Source: an uncultured Helicobacter sp. (lineage in GTDB: Bacteria > Campylobacterota > Campylobacteria > Campylobacterales > Helicobacteraceae). From it: 7,653 bases of DNA. Positions 1 to 4,893 of the stretch are shown here, in pieces. Position numbers and translations under genes: made by a program. The DNA is taken from contig CALVAF010000078.1 of assembly GCA_944325475.1 (NCBI GenBank), positions 1-7,653 of the forward strand. Direction: 5' to 3'. The stretch's first letter is position 1. Each line of letters begins with the position of its first letter. The notes under the pieces are model-generated. The model saw only the letters and a list, made by a program, of their open reading frames with translations. It did no database searches and was not told the DNA's origin.

Positions 1-97
1 CACTATAATGGGCTTTATACCATTCATACATCATTTTAATTCCTTGTTCTAAATTAATTTTGTGTTTCCAGCCTAGAGAGTGGATTTTAGTGCAATC
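1..97. repeat. Direct repeat copy A, shared 3' end of the two reductase genes
   Basis: Identical base for base to 1700-1796 (97 of 97); the first mismatch is at position 98 versus 1797. It encodes the last 32 codons of the reductase (DCTKIHSLGW through YKAHYS). The rest of the two genes is clearly diverged, so the identity looks like recent conversion or recombination. The first base of the window aligns with the last C of the C13 tract of copy B, so a matching homopolymer probably lies just outside the window. Confidence 0.93.
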
Positions 98-1039
98 CAT
101 AAGTCTATCCATAGTCGAATCAGGTCTATTAGAATTAAAAACTATTTTACCATTAAAACCAACAATTTCTTTTATCATTCGTGCTACTTCAGCTATGCTA
201 TAAGCCACCCCAGAGCCAACATTGATATGAGTATTTTGAGGGTTATTACCTCTTGCTAAATCTTTAAATTCTATATTATTCATTACAAAAATACTCGCGC
301 TAGCCAAATCATCACAATGAATAAATTCTCTTTTGACTTTGCCTCTTCCCCATATTTCTACACTATTTTTAGATATACCAAAACTCTTAAGCAATTCTAA
401 AGCTTCTTTTTCCTCTAAATTCAAATCCCTCAAAACGCCTTCAAAATTGCCCTCTTGAAGCATTTTAGCTAAATGGAATTTTCGCAATAAAGCTGGCAAG
501 ACCCTACTTTTCCCAAAATCAAAGTTAGCCCTAGTGCCATAGAGATTATTGATAGCCAAACAAAAAAATTGTGTTTGATACTGCAAATTATACGCTTCAC
601 ACATTGCGGCTTGTGCAATTTTAGCTATCCCCATAGTGTAGGCACCATATTCTAAATTCCCCTCTAGCATATCATCTTCTTTTAATGGATTTTGAGCCAA
701 ATAAGGATACATGTATCCAGAACCATAACAAATTAATTTTTTGACACCATTCAAATAAGATTGGTGAATAATATTGTTTTGAATCATCAAATTTTCATAG
801 ATAAAATCTGCTCTTTGTGCGACATTTGCAGCCCCACAAGGCAAAACCGCACACAAAAAGACATATTCGGGCTTTTCTTGTCTAAATAGTTCTGCCACTT
901 CATCTTGCCTTGTTAAATTCAGCTCTGCCCTTGTCCTTAAAACAAGATTATGAAAGCCACTTTTTTTGAGGTTTTCTACCAAAGCTGTCCCTGCAGTGCC
1001 TCTATGCCCTGCAATATAAATTTTAGAATCTTTATGCAT
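1..1039 (-). CDS. mlghC: GDP-L-fucose synthase-like C4 reductase (MlghC/Cj1428 type), partial at window edge
   Basis: Short-chain dehydrogenase/reductase family protein, expected to be cytosolic and to reduce the C4 keto group of a GDP-4-keto sugar with NADPH. 346 codons are visible and no stop is reached before the window edge. The N-terminus carries the Rossmann motif GHRGTAG (residues 11-17). The order of motifs follows E. coli GDP-fucose synthase without gaps to about residue 180: GSGYMYP (106-112), then Lys140, then NNLYG (164-168). Key residues differ. Ser107 and Lys140 are kept, but the catalytic Tyr136 position is Met, the Cys109 position is Tyr, and the His179 position is Arg. Tyr134 lies two residues before the usual tyrosine. 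From memory the protein is very like C. jejuni Cj1428, the C4 reductase of capsular heptose modification. The ATG at 1039 overlaps the epimerase stop (TAATG), and AAGGA lies about 5 bases upstream. Its last 32 codons are identical in DNA to those of the paralogue at 1596-2750. Family is sure; substrate is inferred. Confidence 0.85.
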   Translation of the reverse strand, partial: MHKDSKIYIAGHRGTAGTALVENLKKSGFHNLVLRTRAELNLTRQDEVAELFRQEKPEYVFLCAVLPCGAANVAQRADFIYENLMIQNNIIHQSYLNGVKKLICYGSGYMYPYLAQNPLKEDDMLEGNLEYGAYTMGIAKIAQAAMCEAYNLQYQTQFFCLAINNLYGTRANFDFGKSRVLPALLRKFHLAKMLQEGNFEGVLRDLNLEEKEALELLKSFGISKNSVEIWGRGKVKREFIHCDDLASASIFVMNNIEFKDLARGNNPQNTHINVGSGVAYSIAEVARMIKEIVGFNGKIVFNSNRPDSTMDRLMDCTKIHSLGWKHKINLEQGIKMMYEWYKAHYS

Positions 1040-1596
1040 TAGAATCCTTTTGTGTGATCATTGATAGCTGCATCAATATCTCGTGTTGAGAGAATCGGAG
1101 TTTGTGTTGGCCAATCAATCCCAATTCTTGGATCATTCCAAGCAAAGGTGAATTGATCTTGTGCATCCACATATTCACCTTCATAAGCCCACTTATAATA
1201 ATACAAAGCATCTTTAGAAATGACATATTGGGCATTTCCAAAACGAGGCGGAATAAGAATGATTTTTTGATTGTCAGCATTGATAACAAATCTCTCCCAT
1301 TTTAGATAAGTAGGGCTCTCTTTTCTACAATCCACGACTACTTGGTGAATCTCCCCATAAGCACAAGTAACAAGCTTCCATGATTTGTGATCCCCATGGA
1401 TTCCACGCAAAACATTTTGTTTGGAAAGTGTGAATTTATCTAAAACAAACTGCAATCCCTTAGGCAACAATTCGCCCAAAGCTTCTTGTGAAAAAACAGA
1501 CCAAATCTCACCCCTTAAATCTCTAAATTTACTAGGGGTAATAATATAAACATCTTTTAATATTTTGGATTCTTGAATGTCAAATTCTATTGCCAT
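1039..1596 (-). CDS. mlghB: RmlC-like sugar-nucleotide 3,5-epimerase (MlghB/Cj1430 type)
   Basis: A 185-residue cupin-fold epimerase of the dTDP-4-dehydrorhamnose 3,5-epimerase family, near the family's usual length (about 180-190). Visible motifs are FRDLRGEIW (24-32), VLRGIHGD (62-69) with the probable catalytic His67, VVVDCRKESPTY (86-97), YYYKW (132-136) with the probable catalytic Tyr134, IGIDWP (158-163), and Asp173 as the likely dyad partner of His67. Where ordinary RmlC has a GFAHGF-type loop this protein has RFGNAQY, so the His is replaced by Asn121. The same change is recalled in C. jejuni Cj1430 (MlghB), which epimerises C3/C5 of a GDP-4-keto-heptose, and that is the preferred role here. 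A role on dTDP-rhamnose is less likely because the neighbours are GDP-sugar enzymes and no rmlA/B/D is present. The ATG overlaps the stop of the upstream gene in its present G13 state, and the TAA overlaps the next ATG, so translation is probably coupled through all three genes. An AAGGGGG run about 8 bases upstream is a possible ribosome site of its own. Confidence 0.88.
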   Translation of the reverse strand: MAIEFDIQESKILKDVYIITPSKFRDLRGEIWSVFSQEALGELLPKGLQFVLDKFTLSKQNVLRGIHGDHKSWKLVTCAYGEIHQVVVDCRKESPTYLKWERFVINADNQKIILIPPRFGNAQYVISKDALYYYKWAYEGEYVDAQDQFTFAWNDPRIGIDWPTQTPILSTRDIDAAINDHTKGF

Positions 1597-2750
1597 TATG
1601 CTAACCCCCTTTTCTTAGAAGGTTGGTAGCTAATGTTGTTGGGGTATTTTTTGAAAGAGAAGTGGTTTAAAGAGAAGCTATATTTTGCCCCCCCCCCCCC
1701 ACTATAATGGGCTTTATACCATTCATACATCATTTTAATTCCTTGTTCTAAATTAATTTTGTGTTTCCAGCCTAGAGAGTGGATTTTAGTGCAATCTGTG
1801 AGTTTATTGATCGCACCATTTGGCTTGCTTGCATTAAACACAAGATTTCCTTTAAAATCTACAATCCCTTTTATGATTATTGCTAACTCTTTAATAGTGA
1901 TATTTTCGTTTGGACCAATATTCAAATGTGTATTTTGAATTTCAATTTTGGAATTATCCACAAGGTTTTCAAAATCAATATTCTCCATAATATACACAAC
2001 CGCACTAGCCAAATCATCGCTATGTAAAAACTCTCTTGTGGGTGTTCCATCGCCCCATATTTCCACACTATTTTCTGTTACGCCAAATTTCAAAAGGTAG
2101 CTCTTAGCTTCTTCCAAAGAATCCATATTCAAATCTTCCAAAAGCTCTTTATTTCTACCCTCATTAAGAAGTTTTGCCAAGCGCATTTTTCTTAAAATTC
2201 CCGGAACTACATGAGATTTTTCAAGATCAAATTTGTCATTATTGCCATATAAATTTGTAGGGGTTATTGCTATAAAATTTGTTCCATATTGCAAATTATA
2301 AGATTCACAAAGCAAAAGCCCAGCGATTTTAGAAACTGCATAAGGCTTATTGGAATATTCTAAATCTCCTGATAACATTGTCTCTTCATTTGTGGGTAAA
2401 ATGGCATTTTTTGGATACACTGTTGTAGAGGCGATAAAAAGTAGCTTTTTAATCCCATTTAAATAAGATTGGTGAATCACATTGCATTCTATCATCAAAT
2501 TTTGATAGATAAAATCCGCTCTAAACTGACTATTTGCCATAATTCCACCCGCTTTTGCAGCAGAGAGTATGACATATTCTGGTTTTTCCTTGGCAAAAAA
2601 GTCTTGCACACATTTTTGATTAGTCAAGTCAAGCTCTTTATGGGTTTTATAGATAAGATTGGTGTAGCCTTGTTTTTGGAGTTCTTTAAGTATAGCGCTC
2701 CCTACCAAACCCCTATGCCCTGCAATATAAATTTTAGAATCTTTCTGCAT
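1596..2750 (-). CDS. fcl: GDP-L-fucose synthase-like C4 reductase with G-tract-dependent C-terminal tail
   Basis: A 384-residue SDR-family reductase of GDP-4-keto sugars. Seen: GHRGLVG Rossmann motif (11-17), SAAKAGG (63-69), ASTTVYP (107-113) with Ser108, PYAVSK (136-141) with Tyr137 and Lys141, PTNLYG (164-169) and His180. The Ser-Tyr-Lys triad is intact, unlike the paralogue at 1-1039. The residue matching the E. coli epimerisation cysteine (Cys109) is Thr110, so it may reduce only and leave epimerisation to the adjacent RmlC-like protein. The start at 2750 is chosen because GGAG lies about 6 bases before this ATG and the paralogue starts MHKDSKIYIAG like this MQKDSKIYIAG. A TTG four codons upstream (2762) is open but includes that GGAG. 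The family core ends at Ser350. A G13 run then encodes four glycines and opens a 30-residue basic tail with no sign of conservation. Other tract lengths end the protein at about 356-360 residues. First gene of the minus-strand unit. Confidence 0.85.
   Translation of the reverse strand: MQKDSKIYIAGHRGLVGSAILKELQKQGYTNLIYKTHKELDLTNQKCVQDFFAKEKPEYVILSAAKAGGIMANSQFRADFIYQNLMIECNVIHQSYLNGIKKLLFIASTTVYPKNAILPTNEETMLSGDLEYSNKPYAVSKIAGLLLCESYNLQYGTNFIAITPTNLYGNNDKFDLEKSHVVPGILRKMRLAKLLNEGRNKELLEDLNMDSLEEAKSYLLKFGVTENSVEIWGDGTPTREFLHSDDLASAVVYIMENIDFENLVDNSKIEIQNTHLNIGPNENITIKELAIIIKGIVDFKGNLVFNASKPNGAINKLTDCTKIHSLGWKHKINLEQGIKMMYEWYKAHYSGGGGAKYSFSLNHFSFKKYPNNISYQPSKKRGLA
1688..1700 (-). repeat. G13 homopolymer (C13 on the + strand), contingency tract inside the fcl 3' end
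   Basis: Thirteen consecutive G on the coding strand, directly after the conserved end of the reductase (…KAHYS). With 13 G the frame stays open to a TAA at 1596-1598 that overlaps the epimerase ATG. With 12 or 15 G the stop is TAA at 1667-1669. With 11 or 14 G it is TAG at 1678-1680. These stops lie 70 and 81 bases before the epimerase start. The catalytic domain is complete in every state. Tracts of this length are known to slip during replication in Campylobacter and Helicobacter; that this one varies is inference. Confidence 0.85.
1700..1796. repeat. Direct repeat copy B, shared 3' end of the two reductase genes
   Basis: Second copy of the 97-base perfect repeat at 1-97, in the same orientation and 1699 bases away. 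It abuts the C13 tract at 1688-1700 and lies wholly inside the fcl-like coding sequence. Homologous exchange between the copies would delete or duplicate the epimerase gene and one reductase. Confidence 0.93.
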
Positions 2751-2804
2751 CAAAATCTCCAAATATTATTGAAAAATATATCAAATTAAATTTTAATTTC
2801 CGCT

Positions 2805-3068
2805 TTATTTGCTTTTGGCTTGTCTGATTCTACGACTGATACATTTTTTCAACCTCTTATTCAACTCATGCGCTTTTTTGCAAACTTGAATCTTCAGCCT
2901 TCCTACTTCAAACATGAGTGTAATATACCCTCCCTTATACCAAGTTCTATCTGCTTTCATTAATGCTTCCCCTAATTGATAAGTAAAGCATTCTTTTTCT
3001 TTTAAAGCTTCCTTGTAGTCTTGATAAGATTCTAGTTTTGGAAGTTTTAAGTTTGGATTCTTTTGGGG
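2805..3068 (-). pseudogene. 3' remnant of a capsule-cluster gene, C-terminal module only
   Basis: An open stretch of 87 codons on the minus strand ending in TAA at 2805-2807. It has no ATG near its beginning and is closed upstream by an in-frame TAG at 3069-3071. The residues read NPNLKLPKLESYQDYKEALK, then CFTYQLGEALMKADRTWYKG, GYITLMFEVG and a very basic tail. The pattern 'YxLGEALxKAxxTWYKGGYI' is one I recall as a C-terminal module shared by many Campylobacter and Helicobacter capsule and glycan cluster proteins; this was not searched. Farther upstream (3072-3171) the same frame meets another stop and the sequence is degenerate. The piece is therefore the tail of a lost gene that stood just upstream of the fcl-like gene, 54 bases away and in the same direction. 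Alternatives are a frameshifted but still switching gene, or a short unannotated protein; neither has a visible start. Confidence 0.6.
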
Positions 3069-3171
3069 CTATGGAAGCACAGATAAAGAGAGTGTGGAGA
3101 TTGCATAAGAATATGTGCAAAGAGATTTGAGATTTGTGATTTATAATTTTTTGTAATAGCTCTGAAATGTC

Positions 3172-3184
3172 GGGGGGGGGGGGG
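3172..3184 (+). repeat. G13 homopolymer upstream of the CDP-glycerol operon promoter
   Basis: Thirteen G on the plus strand, followed by TTTTTA. It lies outside any intact reading frame. A plus-strand ATG at 3167 reads through it but meets a stop soon after in all three frames (for example TAG at 3215-3217 with 13 G), so no length joins it to the cytidylyltransferase frame, which has its own in-frame TGA at 3192-3194. The tract ends 6 bases before the proposed -35 box, so length changes would alter promoter-upstream DNA rather than a protein. Confidence 0.8.
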
Positions 3185-3190
3185 TTTTTA

Positions 3191-3220
3191 TTGATTATTA
3201 ACTCTATTTTTGGATAGAAT
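3191..3220 (+). promoter_or_regulatory. Probable sigma-70 promoter of the plus-strand operon
   Basis: TTGATT (3191-3196) and TAGAAT (3215-3220) are separated by 18 bases. The spacer is T-rich, with CTATTTTTGG before the -10, which fits the T-rich upstream style of Campylobacter and Helicobacter promoters. Transcription would start near 3227, leaving a leader of about 30 bases to the GTG at 3258. Called from sequence pattern only. Confidence 0.5.
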
Positions 3221-3248
3221 ACAAACTTTAAAAGTAATGTATAAATTT

Positions 3249-3254
3249 GGAGAG
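3249..3254 (+). promoter_or_regulatory. Ribosome binding site that selects the GTG start at 3258
   Basis: GGAGAG sits 3 bases before GTG at 3258-3260 when counted from its last G, or 5 bases when counted from the core GGAG. The in-frame ATG at 3237 and TTG at 3210 have no comparable site and would add residues absent from the family, whose members begin MKRVIT-like. Confidence 0.65.
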
Positions 3255-3257
3255 CAA

Positions 3258-3647
3258 GTGAAACGTGTTATCACTTTTGGAACCTTTGATTTATTTCATT
3301 TTGGGCATTTAATGATTTTGGATAGAGCTTCAAAACTTGGAGATGAGTTGTTTGTGGGGGTTTCTTCTGATGAGTTGAATTTTTCTAAAAAAGGGCGTTA
3401 TCCAATCTATCAAGAATTTGAGCGAGAGGCTATTATTAGATCTCTTAAATTTGTTACGGGCGCATTTTTAGAAGAGTCTTTAGAGTTAAAGAGGGAATAT
3501 TTAATGAAATATCAGGCGAATATACTAGTCATGGGTGATGATTGGCAGGGGAGGTTTGATGAATTTAAAGATCTTGTAGAAGTTGTGTATTTACCAAGAA
3601 CGCCAAGTATTTCAACAACAGCTCTCATTGAAAGAATTCGTGTATGA
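3258..3647 (+). CDS. tagD: Glycerol-3-phosphate cytidylyltransferase (TagD/GCT family)
   Basis: Makes CDP-glycerol from CTP and sn-glycerol 3-phosphate in the cytosol, releasing pyrophosphate. The 129-residue product starting at GTG matches the usual length of TagD (about 130). Motifs seen: MKRVITFGTFD at the N-terminus, HFGH (residues 14-17, the HxGH nucleotidyltransferase signature), VMGDDWQGRFD in the second half, and RTPSISTT near the end, which matches the RTxxISTT signature of the family. All are intact, so the enzyme should be active. The GTG start is favoured by GGAG spacing and by the family N-terminus; a start at ATG 3237 would add MYKFGEQ. The stop overlaps the next start (ATGA, 3644-3647), indicating coupled translation with the LicD-like gene. 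Downstream is a CDP-glycerol-using transferase, which supports CDP-glycerol rather than another CDP-alcohol as product. First gene behind the proposed promoter and G13 tract. Confidence 0.92.
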   Translation: MKRVITFGTFDLFHFGHLMILDRASKLGDELFVGVSSDELNFSKKGRYPIYQEFEREAIIRSLKFVTGAFLEESLELKREYLMKYQANILVMGDDWQGRFDEFKDLVEVVYLPRTPSISTTALIERIRV

Positions 3648-4864
3648 ATCTGAAAGGAATTTTTAAGAAAACTTGGAGAGAGACTAAAGATTGTCTAGTT
3701 TTTTCTAAGTTTGTATGTTTTTTAATCAATTGGAATATGCAAGATAAAAATAGACATCATAAAATAGAGAAGTATATAGCAATACTAATGAAAATTAATA
3801 ATCCATTTGCTTACTTTTATTTAGCTGAGCTAAATTTCTTTTATGCTAGATATGTAGAAAGTTTAGGTTTTATTGATGTTTTTTTAAAAAAGTTTGCTAA
3901 TCATGCAGATGGAGTTATATTAAAATCACAAATTTTATATTGTTTGGGCAACAAAGAACAAGCTTGGATGGTTTTAGAGAATTTATTGCAAGTTTGTCAT
4001 AGGGGTAAAATTTGGTTGGCATTAGGAAAGATAGTGGAAAATTCATCAGATTTTGCAAGGATGGAAAAATTATATTTTAATTTTAAGATTAATAGATTAC
4101 AAAATAAACAAATTGTTATCTATTTAATAAATGCTGCAAATAAAGCAAAAGTTTATGAAAAAAGCAAAAAATATCTTCAAGAAATGATACTAGGAAACAA
4201 TGGAAATAATAAAAATAAAATATATAAAAACAATTTCAATGAGAGCGATGCAGAAAAAGCATTGAAGGATATAAGCGATTTTTTTAAAAAATACGATATT
4301 AAAATATTTTTGGTAAGTGGTACTTTTTTGGGTTGTGTGAGGGAAGGCAAAATATTGTCTCATGATTATGATATTGATATTGGTGTTTTTGAAGAGGATA
4401 TTAAGTGTGATATAGTTAAACTTATTTGTAAAGAGGGTGTCTTTTGTATTCATGAATTTAATACCCCTGGAATTTTCAAGGTAAAACACATTAATGGAAT
4501 TTTAATTGATATTTTTATTCATTATAAGGAAGGAAAAAAAGTTTATCATCTTGGAGCAAAAGCTAAATGGTTTAATACAGAATTTTCGCTAAAAGAATAT
4601 GTATTTTTAAATCAGATATTTCTTGGAGCAGAAAATGCAGATTTATATCTGAGTGAAAATTACGGCATAGATTGGAAAGAGCCCAAACCCATTTTTGATA
4701 GTGTATTAGATACTCCAAATGCTGTCATAACTAACCAAGAAGAATTTGTTATACATTTATATAAACTTTTAATGAGTAGATATTCTCTATCTCAACAACA
4801 AAGGATTTTAAATGACTTAGTCGCGTATGGTGAAGGTAGTTTTGTGGAGAAATATAGGCAATAA
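3644..4864 (+). CDS. LicD-like phosphotransferase with helical-repeat N-terminal region
   Basis: 406 residues in two parts. Roughly residues 1-190 are helical and TPR-like, rich in Tyr, Leu and Lys, with no signal peptide. Residues about 205-400 form a LicD/fukutin-type nucleotidyltransferase-fold domain: SGTFLGCVREGK (225-236), the acidic DYDIDIG (241-247) with Asp241, Asp243 and Asp245 as likely metal ligands, ILIDIF (286-291) with Asp289, and ENYGIDWKEP starting near residue 338. These match the order of LicD motifs (GTLLGxxRxGxxxxxDxDxD, then DIF, then YGxxW). LicD proteins transfer phosphocholine from CDP-choline, and human fukutin-family members transfer ribitol phosphate from CDP-ribitol. 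With a CDP-glycerol synthase ATGA-coupled just upstream, a glycerol-phosphate transfer from CDP-glycerol is a reasonable inference, perhaps as primer or side-branch addition. No choline genes are visible here. The start has a weak ribosome site and probably depends on coupling. Domain call is firm; substrate is not. Confidence 0.8.
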   Translation: MNLKGIFKKTWRETKDCLVFSKFVCFLINWNMQDKNRHHKIEKYIAILMKINNPFAYFYLAELNFFYARYVESLGFIDVFLKKFANHADGVILKSQILYCLGNKEQAWMVLENLLQVCHRGKIWLALGKIVENSSDFARMEKLYFNFKINRLQNKQIVIYLINAANKAKVYEKSKKYLQEMILGNNGNNKNKIYKNNFNESDAEKALKDISDFFKKYDIKIFLVSGTFLGCVREGKILSHDYDIDIGVFEEDIKCDIVKLICKEGVFCIHEFNTPGIFKVKHINGILIDIFIHYKEGKKVYHLGAKAKWFNTEFSLKEYVFLNQIFLGAENADLYLSENYGIDWKEPKPIFDSVLDTPNAVITNQEEFVIHLYKLLMSRYSLSQQQRILNDLVAYGEGSFVEKYRQ

Positions 4865-4881
4865 ATATGATTTAATATAAT

Positions 4882-4886
4882 AAGGA
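4882..4886 (+). promoter_or_regulatory. Ribosome binding site of the large transferase gene
   Basis: AAGGA lies 7 bases before the ATG at 4894, in the 29-base gap after the LicD-like gene. It supports this start and shows the gene can be translated without coupling. No terminator or usable promoter is seen in the gap, so it is probably co-transcribed with the two genes before it. Confidence 0.6.
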
Positions 4887-4893
4887 TTATTTT

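Larger units (their letters stand above)
2751..3257. other. Divergence region between the two modules
   Basis: About 500 bases with no intact gene, between the divergent starts at 2750 and 3258. It holds the remnant at 2805-3068, degenerate sequence to 3171, the G13 tract at 3172-3184 and the plus-strand promoter. An AT-only palindrome (2783-2799, 8-base arms) lies just before the fcl-like gene, but it is too weak and T-run-free to call a terminator. No convincing sigma-70 promoter was found for the minus-strand unit; the TAATAT at 2763-2768 is too close to the ribosome site to serve well. Confidence 0.6.

Noticed and set aside
1032..1305. Short open frames on both strands inside the epimerase gene
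   Set aside because: They overlap a well-conserved epimerase in other frames, and their translations show no family motifs.
2751..2762. TTG at 2762 as start of the fcl-like gene
   Set aside because: It would place the GGAG ribosome site inside the coding sequence and add four residues absent from the paralogue; ATG at 2750 fits better.
2469..2789. 106-codon plus-strand open frame
   Set aside because: Antisense to the N-terminal half of the fcl-like gene, whose Rossmann motifs are clear; no ribosome site or recognisable domain.
3071..3130. Short plus-strand frame starting ATG at 3071
   Set aside because: Only 19 codons, no ribosome site, and lies across the degenerate upstream part of the minus-strand remnant.
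3167..3217. Possible leader peptide ATG TCG plus glycines through the G13 tract
   Set aside because: No ribosome site, stops soon after the tract in all three frames, and lies upstream of the likely transcription start.
4190..4489. 99-codon minus-strand open frame
   Set aside because: Antisense to the LicD domain; composition reflects AT-rich codons in reverse and no motif is present.
4876..4881. TATAAT-like hexamer before the large transferase gene
   Set aside because: A start from here would leave a leader of only a few bases and exclude the AAGGA site; no -35 is evident.
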